From Methanosarcinales archaeon (GTDB lineage Archaea; Halobacteriota; Methanosarcinia; Methanosarcinales; Methanogasteraceae): 38,316 nt of DNA. Location: the NCBI GenBank assembly GCA_030625165.1, contig DAOURL010000004.1, positions 1 to 38,316 of the forward strand, read 5' to 3'. Under the pieces are notes generated by a model. That model did no database searches, was not told the DNA's origin, and saw nothing but the letters and a program-made list of their open reading frames with translations. Both the position numbers and the translations under genes were made by a program. Below are positions 14,964 through 21,994 of this stretch, one piece after another. Every line of letters begins with the position of its first letter. The first letter of the stretch is position 1.

Positions 14964-15095
14964 ATGATTGAAGTTCGTCCGGAAGGATCTATAGATGGGG
15001 GATGTTCGGATATACAACATTTAAGTGAAATCGGGCTTTGCGGTGGCAGGGAAGAAACCATCTTTGAAATTTATGATAACCAGTTACGAACATGA
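14964..15095 (+). CDS. Small 43-residue ORF coupled to the next gene
   Basis: The ATG at 14964 has AGAGGAG (14951-14957) just upstream, and a BRE/TATA-like GCAAAGCCTTAATG lies at 14921-14934. The frame encodes 43 residues beginning M-I-E-V-R-P-E-G-S and ending N-Q-L-R-T. The stop overlaps the next start as ATGA. No family is recognised. It may be a short regulatory protein or a leader peptide that controls translation of 15092. Confidence 0.5.
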   Translation: MIEVRPEGSIDGGCSDIQHLSEIGLCGGREETIFEIYDNQLRT

Positions 15096-15877
15096 ATAAA
15101 AAACCAACAAGAGAACTTTGGAGAAGCATCCTCATAGTAATATTCATCATTCTCGGAGTAACGTGTGGAATAGTGTATTATAGTGAAGTGATCCCGGTGG
15201 AGAGTCCCGGAACTGTGCCTCCCACTCCCCACCCACGAGCTCCGGCGGATCTTATTGAGGGGGATGGGTTAAAAGAACTTGAAAATTTGAGCGACCTTGA
15301 AATCTTGAAAAGAATCCTTAAAAACGACGAGGCAAGGGTAACGATATCAAATCTTGTGAACTCTCGCGGAAAACATGTAGCTGACACCGGAATAAGTATT
15401 AGAGGGGGAGCAGGTTTTGACGCTACAGAATATAACCTTCAATTGGCAGTAAGACCTTTGCACAGACCAGAAGATGAACAAGTTGTTATCAGCCTTTACG
15501 ACGCTAACGTTCTTGAAATCGACACGATCGACCGGTGCAGAGCTTACTTAGGTTACTTTACCAAATCCCAGTGGGAGAGCATGGGCGAATTTGAACGCAA
15601 AGAATATCGTAGTGTAACGAATGAGGAGATGGATAGATTATTGGAAATAAATCCTGATTCGTCGAAATATGAAGATAAACTCTTTGTCGGCGTTGAAAGA
15701 GGCGAAGTTTTGGTTTTACACGGTTTTGCATGGAACAAAACATCTCACATTATCGATAGATTTGAGGTGCACGAAGGAAAATACGCTACTATAATTAATC
15801 TACCTGATACGGAAGAACTGGAGGGGCTCGGAGGGACAATGAGACTCCGCGGGGAGATGTTAGTAATAAGTGAATAA
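15092..15877 (+). CDS. Hypothetical membrane-anchored extracytoplasmic protein
   Basis: This 261-residue protein has one N-terminal membrane helix (about 11-32, L-I-V-I-F-I-I-L-G-V-T-C-G-I-V), then a Pro-rich linker (P-P-T-P-H-P-R-A-P) and an acidic soluble domain of ~200 residues outside the cell. No known domain is recognised. It follows a 43-residue ORF with an ATGA overlap. A TATA-like AAATTTATGATA at 15067-15078 also allows a leaderless transcript. It lies between two phosphate-type promoters but has no two-box operator of its own. Confidence 0.65.
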   Translation: MNKKPTRELWRSILIVIFIILGVTCGIVYYSEVIPVESPGTVPPTPHPRAPADLIEGDGLKELENLSDLEILKRILKNDEARVTISNLVNSRGKHVADTGISIRGGAGFDATEYNLQLAVRPLHRPEDEQVVISLYDANVLEIDTIDRCRAYLGYFTKSQWESMGEFERKEYRSVTNEEMDRLLEINPDSSKYEDKLFVGVERGEVLVLHGFAWNKTSHIIDRFEVHEGKYATIINLPDTEELEGLGGTMRLRGEMLVISE

Positions 15878-16092
15878 GATATTACAGTGATGCTGCCACC
15901 CATGCCCGGATATCGGCTCCCTCCCGGATGCCTTTCATTCTTGTTTTGTTGGTTCTGTAGTTTCTCACGGAAAGCATGGCAAAACACATTGCTGAGCAAT
16001 AGGAGATCGACGGCAGAATGATCGCGTTCATGCCGTTTGTGGAAATGGCTGCATGAGACCTCCGGGGCGCGGGAGTGAAGTTGTGATTGAAT
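15878..16092. other. Intergenic stretch with no intact gene
   Basis: Apart from the ATPase 3' remnant at 15999-16057, nothing can be supported here. Confidence 0.4.
15999..16057 (+). pseudogene. 3'-end remnant of a DUF4143 ATPase gene
   Basis: AGGAGATCG.CGGCAG, ATCG.GTTCATGCCG and TGGAA.TGGCTGC match the last ~60 bp of the intact ATPase gene (9552-9611). A TGA follows. It lies 36 bp before the second two-box operator, mirroring the remnant before the first. Confidence 0.65.
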
Positions 16093-16162
16093 CTATATAG
16101 TCTCTGGTATTACCTATAGGTAAATCACCTCTAAATACATCATTTGTGCAAATTTTATATAG
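16093..16162 (+). promoter_or_regulatory. Two-box operator plus BRE/TATA promoter (phosphate-type, copy B)
   Basis: CTATATAG (16093) and CTATAGGT (16114) begin 21 bp apart. Here the second box is the full palindrome ACCTATAGGT. The BRE TGTGCAAAT begins at 16145, 52 bp from the first box, followed by TTTTATATA. DNA from here to about 16290 is homologous to 12403-12610. Confidence 0.7.
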
Positions 16163-16171
16163 CATATCCTC

Positions 16172-16239
16172 CCACGCGTGTACCGCGGTGGTCGATATGC
16201 CTTCTATGCTGCTAACTCCCGACCAGGCGATCGACCACC
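16172..16239 (+). ncRNA. Structured 5' leader (copy B)
   Basis: GGTGGTCGAT (16187-16196) pairs perfectly with ATCGACCACC (16230-16239). Compared with copy A, one base pair has changed on both sides (A-T to G-C), keeping the stem. CCACGCG (16172-16178) can pair, with a bulge, to CGCGGTGG (16184-16191) as the competing stem. Confidence 0.5.
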
Positions 16240-16260
16240 AGAATAGGGAGCATAACAACT

Positions 16261-16440
16261 ATGAACAGAACACGTACAAAAATCGGGTTAACCTCCGTTC
16301 TGAAGCTGCCGATGCCTGTGTCGCAGGTATTGTCAGATGAAGATGGTGCAAAAGATATAGTTCGCCTTATTGAAGATGGAATGGGTTTTTCGCAGGTGGC
16401 TGCGCCTGTGTTTATGAGACCGGACCTGATGGCAACCTGA
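16261..16440 (+). pseudogene. Stub of an alkaline phosphatase (PhoA-type) gene
   Basis: Behind the same promoter and leader as the phosphatase at 12580, a 59-residue frame begins M-N-R-T-R-T-K-I-G-L-T-S. It then reads A-K-D-I-V-R-L-I-E-D-G-M-G-F-S-Q-V-A-A, close to the N-terminal I-x-G-D-G-M-G-x-x-Q-V-x-A signature of alkaline phosphatases. The G of G-D-G is replaced by E, the signal peptide is degraded, and the frame ends at TGA 16438-16440. The catalytic Ser and the rest of the metal ligands are absent. The next gene starts 31 nt later and probably uses this promoter. Confidence 0.6.
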
Positions 16441-16471
16441 GCTCCCCTCCCAAATATGAATTGAGGAATCG

Positions 16472-18055
16472 ATGATGAAAAATAGAATCGTATTGATTGG
16501 CTTTTTAGCCGTTTTAGTGATAACGGCTGCGGCTTTGCCCGCTGCATCCACTCTTGAGTGGCGGCATCACTTTATTGAGCTGGCAGAGGACTGGCAGGCA
16601 CTGGGATTTGACCTCGATTACCTGGAGCCTGAGTTCGTTGCTACCACACCCGATGGCGGGGGTGCTCTCATCACCATCCAGGACGGAAGCGCGGTTGCCG
16701 TGGTCAATCACAGCAAGCTGGTAAAAATAATCATACTCCCTGCCGATGCAGAACCGGATGGCATTGCAATCTCGCCTGATGGGAACGTAGCAGTGACCGC
16801 GAATGAAGAGGGGCAGAGCATCTCGCTCATTAACCTGAGCAACGGGCTTGCCAGTGCAGAGTTGACCGGTACAATTGACGTACTTCAATTCCTGCCAATG
16901 GATGATCCTGATTTCAAACACAAGAACGGCGAAGTAGATCCCGAGGGAGTGGCGATATTCAATAAAGCGGGGCGCAGTTATGCAGTGCTTGCTCTGGAGA
17001 AATCAGCCTCGCTACTGGTACTTGATGTTACGGACCCTGGTAATGTAACCAATATGAGCCTGCTGCCAGTGGGTATCACGGGTGATGAGCACAATCCGGA
17101 TGACCGGGAGGCTGAGCCGGAAGGGGTTGCCATAAGTCCGGGGGGCGATCTGATCGCGGTTGGTAACGAAGAGGAGGGTACAGTGAGCCTGATACCGATC
17201 TTAAACGGCAGCGTCCTGGAATTTGGTGAGCGGGTGAATTTTGACCCCAGCGGCAGGGAGGCTGAGATCGTTGCCTTTACTCCGGACCAGCAACGTCTCA
17301 TGGTGACCAATTCCAAAGAGAATACACTCATCATTTTAAACATCAGTGATCTTGCTGACATCAACGAAGAGCAAGTTATCGACCTCTCCGGTTATGGCGA
17401 GCCTACATCGGTGGCAGTCCATCCGGATGGCGATTATGCTCTGGTCAGTATAGCTGATGGAGTGAACCCGACGGTCAATCCCGGGAAGGTACTCGCATTC
17501 TGTCTCTCATCCTACGACCTGCTTTTCGAATTCACGGTTGGTCAGGTGCCAGATAGCATTGGCATCACGCCTGATGGAAATTATGCCTTCGTAGCCAATG
17601 AGGCTGAGAATGAAGACATTCCCGAGGATGATGGGATCGCTGGCAGCATATCCGTGATCAACCTGACTGGTCTGGATAATCCCCTAAAACCTGATACGGC
17701 TACAACCGAACTCTCGGCAAACGTCGTTCCTGCGATCTCAATCACCGTCGAGACCCCATCGCTTGACTTCGGAACGATCGGGGCGGGACTCAGTTCGGCT
17801 ACATCGCAGATCGGGATCGTGAACACTGGCACCCATGATGTTGTTGTGACCGCGGAGATCGGGGCGGATGAGAGTGGCTTCTATGCTACGGCGCTCAGGC
17901 TGAACGGCGGCGATGTGGGCGGATTATCTGTTGGGCTACCTGCTGACATCACCGACTTCGAATACACAGAGAATGTCGCAGCATCGCTTGAGGTTCCGGA
18001 GTGGGCTGGTGGCGAGTACGATGGAACAGTGCTCTTTGTGGCAGAGGGGATATGA
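16472..18055 (+). CDS. Secreted beta-propeller protein (choice-of-anchor I-like) with C-terminal surface module
   Basis: This 527-residue protein has a signal peptide (about 1-27, ending A-A-L-P-A-A-S). A beta-propeller region (about 35-400) has repeated P-E-G-V-A-I-S/F and S-P-D-G-N/D blades resembling choice-of-anchor I or YncE/LVIVD proteins. A ~118-residue C-terminal module (from about 410) is nearly identical in sequence to that of the phosphatase at 12580. The catalytic role, if any, is unknown; relatives occur with alkaline phosphatases and phytase-like propellers. GAGG at 16463 precedes the ATG at 16472 (16475 is equally possible). It lies behind phosphate-type promoter B, so it is probably made on phosphate starvation. 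Confidence 0.7.
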   Translation: MMKNRIVLIGFLAVLVITAAALPAASTLEWRHHFIELAEDWQALGFDLDYLEPEFVATTPDGGGALITIQDGSAVAVVNHSKLVKIIILPADAEPDGIAISPDGNVAVTANEEGQSISLINLSNGLASAELTGTIDVLQFLPMDDPDFKHKNGEVDPEGVAIFNKAGRSYAVLALEKSASLLVLDVTDPGNVTNMSLLPVGITGDEHNPDDREAEPEGVAISPGGDLIAVGNEEEGTVSLIPILNGSVLEFGERVNFDPSGREAEIVAFTPDQQRLMVTNSKENTLIILNISDLADINEEQVIDLSGYGEPTSVAVHPDGDYALVSIADGVNPTVNPGKVLAFCLSSYDLLFEFTVGQVPDSIGITPDGNYAFVANEAENEDIPEDDGIAGSISVINLTGLDNPLKPDTATTELSANVVPAISITVETPSLDFGTIGAGLSSATSQIGIVNTGTHDVVVTAEIGADESGFYATALRLNGGDVGGLSVGLPADITDFEYTENVAASLEVPEWAGGEYDGTVLFVAEGI

Positions 18056-18088
18056 TCCAACCTTTATTTTACACAAGAGGAAATGATA

Positions 18089-18592
18089 ATGAATAAAAAA
18101 GTATTTATGCTTGCGGCAATCGCTCTTCTCGTGATTGCGACGCACGTACATACCGCATCTGCATTAGGGGTTGGAGCATCTCCTGGCAGAATCGATTACG
18201 GGGTTCTGGAGACTGGCGATGGATCAGCAAAGAGTCTCTACGTCATCAATACCGGTAATGAGGTTGAGAGGATCGTTGTCGTGGCAGAGACATTTGAGGA
18301 TATAACTGAACTATCTGCTTCCGAATTCGCATTGAATCCGAAGGAGAGCAGATTGATCAATGTTACCATGGATATACCATCTGGTTTTGAGATGGGGGAT
18401 CATTCGGGAAGCATTCTTATCACAGGTTTTCCAAGCGCGTCAACAGGTCTTGGCATCGGGGCGTCTGTCAGGATACCAGTAGAATTCTCTGTTGAGGAGA
18501 AAACAGCCTCATTGAGGACTCTCGGATTCGCCATCATCGGTTGCGTATGTTTGATGATCGTAATCCTTGTATGTAGCAGAAGATTAAAATGA
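18089..18592 (+). CDS. Membrane-anchored secreted Ig-like protein
   Basis: This 167-residue protein has a signal peptide (M-N-K-K-V-F-M-L-A-A.. to T-A-S-A-L-G), one beta-sandwich domain (about 25-125) and a C-terminal membrane helix (about 142-160) with a short basic tail. The domain, with I-D-Y-G-V-L-E-T-G-D and V-I-N-T-G-N-E-V, resembles the D-F-G-x-x-G-A-G..I-x-N-T-G module at the ends of the two preceding surface proteins. It may therefore help hold them at the cell surface (inference). The ATG at 18089 is preferred to 18083 because it leaves 8 nt after GAGG. The stop overlaps the next start (ATGA). Confidence 0.65.
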   Translation: MNKKVFMLAAIALLVIATHVHTASALGVGASPGRIDYGVLETGDGSAKSLYVINTGNEVERIVVVAETFEDITELSASEFALNPKESRLINVTMDIPSGFEMGDHSGSILITGFPSASTGLGIGASVRIPVEFSVEEKTASLRTLGFAIIGCVCLMIVILVCSRRLK

Positions 18593-20637
18593 CAGGGAAA
18601 ATCATCCTCATCGTTCTCATCGTCCTCTTGTCCCTGCTGCTGACACCAGCACTCGTCGCCGCGAATGAGTGCTTAAATGACGATCTGGATACCGATGTGG
18701 AATGGGTAAGCTCAGGCAGCGCGAAGATCGCATGGGGCAGGACTTATGAACTCGTTATAGGTGATGAGAGTGAGGGGGGTGATGAGGTGTACACCCTGCG
18801 GGCTGATGATTTTGACATCAGTCTGAACGCATCGGCTATATCGATTGAGAAGGGCGGGGAGGTGAGGAAAGCGATCCTGAATCTTAACCTGCTCGAAGAT
18901 GATCGTTGTTTCGACTGGGATTCCGAGATAAAAGTGGAACTGACCGATATAACCACAGATTCGCATAAAACTCCGTCAGCGCAACTCAAATTCTATCGCA
19001 GAGGATTGCCTGAACTCGATATCAACATCGATGCGACATCCGATGATTTCGAGGAGGTTCACGTATCTTCTGACCAGTATGCTCCGGAAAAAGAGAAGAC
19101 GATCACGATCGATGTCAGGAATGCAGGGGACGCATGGATAGAGACTGTCAAATTAACTGTTGAGATCGGGGAGCTAAAATTGAAGGGTTACAATGGATTA
19201 GAGTTTCATGATCAGACCATATACAAAAATTTAGGGTGCATGGAGAAAGATGACAAAAAATCGATCAATTTCACGGTAATTGCTCCAGCATGGGACGGAA
19301 CAACCTCGCCTTACGAGATCAATTACAATATATCGGCTTATGCCAAAGGATTCGACATCAAGGACGGGCATCATGCGGCAAACGAGTCCATAACCCTTTC
19401 ATGCACCGACCCTGAGATCCGGGTGGTAAAATCGGTCAGCTATGACGAGATCGGTATGAGCCCGTGCAATCTCGTGAGATCGAATAAGTACAGTCTGCGC
19501 GAGGTGGTCGCATGTATGCCAGAGGCGCTGATATACAACGTGAGTGAGTGGAGCACCGTGGAACTCCGAGTTTACAATGTTGGTTTCTATCCGGTCCACA
19601 ATCTCAATATTACGGATTCCCAGATCCCGGATGGCTTAAGGGTCGCCAAGACATATACAAAAGGATCGCCAGCGTGCGTATCTGAGGAGACTCCATATTC
19701 TATAGGGTACAAGCTCTTCCCGACAAAGCCTGGCAAGTATACCTTCGATGCGCCGTCTGCTGAGGCGGATGTCTATGGAAAGGATTTTTCGTGGGAATCG
19801 AGCGGCGTTACGATCACGGTTCACGGACCTCACATAAACCTGACCAAAACGGTCGCAGAATCGGAAGGCGGGGCATATAAGGTAACCCTGAATCTGCGAA
19901 ACGATGGCGACCGCGCCGCACATATCAACCTCACAGACGCCGTGCCTGCTGGCGCTGGTTATATCGAGGAGAGCGCAGAGGAAGGAATCGCTGGCGGCGG
20001 ACTGCCGCTTTCTGAATGGGATCTTGATCTCTGCAGGGTCGATGATTCCCACCGCATAGCAGTAGAGGGCGTTCTTCTGCCGCCGGGAACGTCGCTTGAG
20101 GCGTCCTACCTGATACGTCCGGACCGGTTCGATAAACTGGATCTTCCGCACGCTGAAGTCTGGTTCAGGGCTCGGAACTACTACGAAGGCGTGGTTCGCT
20201 CCTCGTTCTGGGAGTCTGGTGCCGAGGTGGTGCAGATATGGGATCCGTCAGCAGGCGGCTGGGTGACGCCGGATAATAGCTCAGGGGAGGCGGGTGTCAA
20301 TGAGACCGCGGTACCGACACCGACACCTGCCGAACCCTCAAATTCGACACAGTTTAAACAATCGCAGCAGGTTTTGCTGAACAGGTCGGATGGCAATCAA
20401 ACAAATCAAACAACACTGCACACATCGCCACTCTCCAGCATAACCGGCAGACTACCGCACCAGATCAAGGACAGGATGCAGTGGGCAGGTTCTGCCGTTG
20501 AGACCGGGAGCAAAGTGACATCTACCATTGCAGATACCTCGCTCACATTGATCGCGATCATAGTTGCAGTTTCAGGCTTCTTGCTGGCGTTCGCACTGTT
20601 GCGGACGGGTGGTCCCCCGGTTTCACCGGGGACGTGA
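18589..20637 (+). CDS. Large secreted CARDB/DUF11-like surface protein with C-terminal membrane anchor
   Basis: This 682-residue protein has a signal peptide (about 1-25), an N-terminal acidic domain, and several beta-sandwich repeats of the CARDB/DUF11 type (N-V-R-N-A-G-D and L-R-N-D-G-D-R motifs, and I-N-L-T-D-A-V-P as in DUF11). A Thr/Pro/Asn-rich stalk follows (about 560-640), then a C-terminal membrane helix (about 650-673). It is paralogous in layout and sequence style to 30115-31641 in the uptake operon. The start overlaps the preceding stop by ATGA. A role as a scaffold or cell-wall spacer for the phosphate system is inferred from position only. Confidence 0.7.
   Translation: MTGKIILIVLIVLLSLLLTPALVAANECLNDDLDTDVEWVSSGSAKIAWGRTYELVIGDESEGGDEVYTLRADDFDISLNASAISIEKGGEVRKAILNLNLLEDDRCFDWDSEIKVELTDITTDSHKTPSAQLKFYRRGLPELDINIDATSDDFEEVHVSSDQYAPEKEKTITIDVRNAGDAWIETVKLTVEIGELKLKGYNGLEFHDQTIYKNLGCMEKDDKKSINFTVIAPAWDGTTSPYEINYNISAYAKGFDIKDGHHAANESITLSCTDPEIRVVKSVSYDEIGMSPCNLVRSNKYSLREVVACMPEALIYNVSEWSTVELRVYNVGFYPVHNLNITDSQIPDGLRVAKTYTKGSPACVSEETPYSIGYKLFPTKPGKYTFDAPSAEADVYGKDFSWESSGVTITVHGPHINLTKTVAESEGGAYKVTLNLRNDGDRAAHINLTDAVPAGAGYIEESAEEGIAGGGLPLSEWDLDLCRVDDSHRIAVEGVLLPPGTSLEASYLIRPDRFDKLDLPHAEVWFRARNYYEGVVRSSFWESGAEVVQIWDPSAGGWVTPDNSSGEAGVNETAVPTPTPAEPSNSTQFKQSQQVLLNRSDGNQTNQTTLHTSPLSSITGRLPHQIKDRMQWAGSAVETGSKVTSTIADTSLTLIAIIVAVSGFLLAFALLRTGGPPVSPGT
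20615..20631 (+). terminator. G/C hairpin at the end of the CARDB gene
   Basis: CCCCGGT (20615-20621) pairs with ACCGGGG (20625-20631), loop of 3 nt, overlapping the last codons. No T-run follows, so termination is uncertain. Confidence 0.3.
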
Positions 20638-20743
20638 ACAGGCGCAAGAGAACGCAGATTCCGGATTCTGGTACCATGGATACAATTATCGACACCGTGT
20701 CCCGCAGTATCACGCTTTCACCTGCTGGTGCATGTTTGTTCAC

Positions 20744-20813
20744 CTATATAGATTCCAATGTTAACTATAGGTATTTCGTGCATACATATATCCATTGTAC
20801 AAGGTTCATATAG
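20744..20813 (+). promoter_or_regulatory. Two-box operator plus BRE/TATA promoter of pstS (copy C)
   Basis: CTATATAG (20744) and CTATAGGT (20765) are 21 bp apart. TGTACAAGG begins at 20796, again 52 bp from the first box, then TTCATATAG. The surrounding DNA otherwise differs from copies A and B, so the boxes and spacing have been kept while the rest has drifted. Confidence 0.75.
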
Positions 20814-20963
20814 ACGCAGTTACAACCATACCATCAGAGCGCGCTGGTAGACAACCGGAGAGTCTCGGGAGTCTGATCCGGAAAAGAGTCGCTTTAACTT
20901 GATAGAGTGAGTGCTCACTTTGTCACAGGAACAGAAAAACCAACACAAAGGAGGAAACAGAAT
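20814..20963 (+). other. Long 5' leader of pstS with inverted repeats
   Basis: About 130 nt of leader precede the pstS start. TACCA/TGGTA (near 20830-20850) and CCGGA/TCCGG (near 20857-20883) can form stems, and AGTGAG-TG-CTCACT (20906-20919) is a perfect palindrome. AAAGGAGG at 20948-20955 is a strong ribosome site. Confidence 0.4.
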
Positions 20964-21938
20964 ATGAATATAGGAACAATAATCAAGAACCTGTTTACAG
21001 GAATGTGGGAGGACACTCGTGCGGTGTCGCCTATCGTGGCGACGCTCGTCCTCGTCGTCGTGGCAATTACAGGTGCTGCGGCTGTGGGAACGATCATGGG
21101 GACGTTCTCATCGGATGTATCCGATCAATCGAACACCGGGGAGCTTACAAGCGCATCCTCGACCGAAATCCTGATCGCAGGCAGCACAACCGTGCAGCCG
21201 GTATCAGAGTTACTTGCAGAAGCGTACATGGATGAGCATCAGGGCGTGAAGATCACAGTGCAGGGCGGCGGCTCAGGCGCAGGCGTGTCGTCTACCGGAC
21301 TGGACATCGTTGACATCGGCGCGGCATCAAGAGACCCGAAGTCTGAGGAGACGGCGAAGTTCCCGGACATCAAGACGCACAAGATCGGCGGCAGCGCAGT
21401 TGTTGTGATCGTCAACAAAGATACTAATCTGATCAACGCCACCAAGGATGTGATAAATGATGCATACGTGAATCACTCCTTCGGAGGAAACCTGTCAACC
21501 ATAACCAAGGTATTCGATCGGTCGGAAGCGTCAGGCACTGAGGAAACTTTCTGTAAGTGGATCGGCAACACCACCTTCCACAGCGATGTTGTGGGTAAAT
21601 CAGGCAATGCGGGTGTGCTTAAAGCAGTGGAGGACACGAAAAACAGCATTGGCTTCGTTGACTTCGGATTTGCAGATGGTAGTGATGACGTCATTGCAAT
21701 CGGTCTCATTGATGGCGGCAAGCTATACAGTGTAACAGAGGACAATATCAAGGATCAGCTCAAGACTGACGGTACAAGCACGGTAACGTATCCGTACAAG
21801 ATGGCAAGACCGCTGAACTACATGACGAACGGCGAGCCAAACTCGATGGAGCAGGCGTTCATCACCTTCGCAAGGTCCCCGGGTGCAGCAACCTACTTCG
21901 AAGAGTGTGGATACTTCCCAGTAACCTCGATTGCGTAA
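20964..21938 (+). CDS. pstS: Phosphate-binding protein PstS with archaeal pilin-like N-terminus
   Basis: This 324-residue protein has the PstS domain from about residue 65: A-G-S-T-T-V-Q-P (72-79) and G-G-G-S-G-A-G-V form the phosphate-binding loops, and D-I-G-A-A-S-R and S-G-T-E-E-T-F follow. The N-terminus is not a usual signal peptide. E-D-T-R-A-V-S-P-I-V-A-T-L-V-L (16-30) plus a long hydrophobic helix to ~48 is the archaeal type IV pilin (Pilin_N) signature, processed by a prepilin peptidase. So the protein is probably tethered or polymerised outside the membrane by a pilin-like helix. The ATG at 20964 is chosen for the AAAGGAGG site; a GTG at 20907 is in frame but inside the palindrome. 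Confidence 0.9.
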   Translation: MNIGTIIKNLFTGMWEDTRAVSPIVATLVLVVVAITGAAAVGTIMGTFSSDVSDQSNTGELTSASSTEILIAGSTTVQPVSELLAEAYMDEHQGVKITVQGGGSGAGVSSTGLDIVDIGAASRDPKSEETAKFPDIKTHKIGGSAVVVIVNKDTNLINATKDVINDAYVNHSFGGNLSTITKVFDRSEASGTEETFCKWIGNTTFHSDVVGKSGNAGVLKAVEDTKNSIGFVDFGFADGSDDVIAIGLIDGGKLYSVTEDNIKDQLKTDGTSTVTYPYKMARPLNYMTNGEPNSMEQAFITFARSPGAATYFEECGYFPVTSIA

Positions 21939-21949
21939 GTAGTCCATAA

Positions 21950-21990
21950 GATTTGTGCCTGATCATGGCACAAATCACCCATTATTTTTT
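21950..21990 (+). terminator. Perfect hairpin and T-run between pstS and pstC
   Basis: GATTTGTGCC (21950-21959) and GGCACAAATC (21967-21976) are perfect complements around a 7-nt loop, with TTATTTTTT to 21990. It probably terminates part of the transcripts or protects the pstS 3' end, giving more binding protein than permease. Confidence 0.7.
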
Positions 21991-21994
21991 AAAG

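Noticed and set aside
20907-20963. GTG start for pstS
   Set aside because: It lies in a perfect palindrome with no ribosome site, while the ATG at 20964 has AAAGGAGG and gives a clean pilin-type N-terminus.
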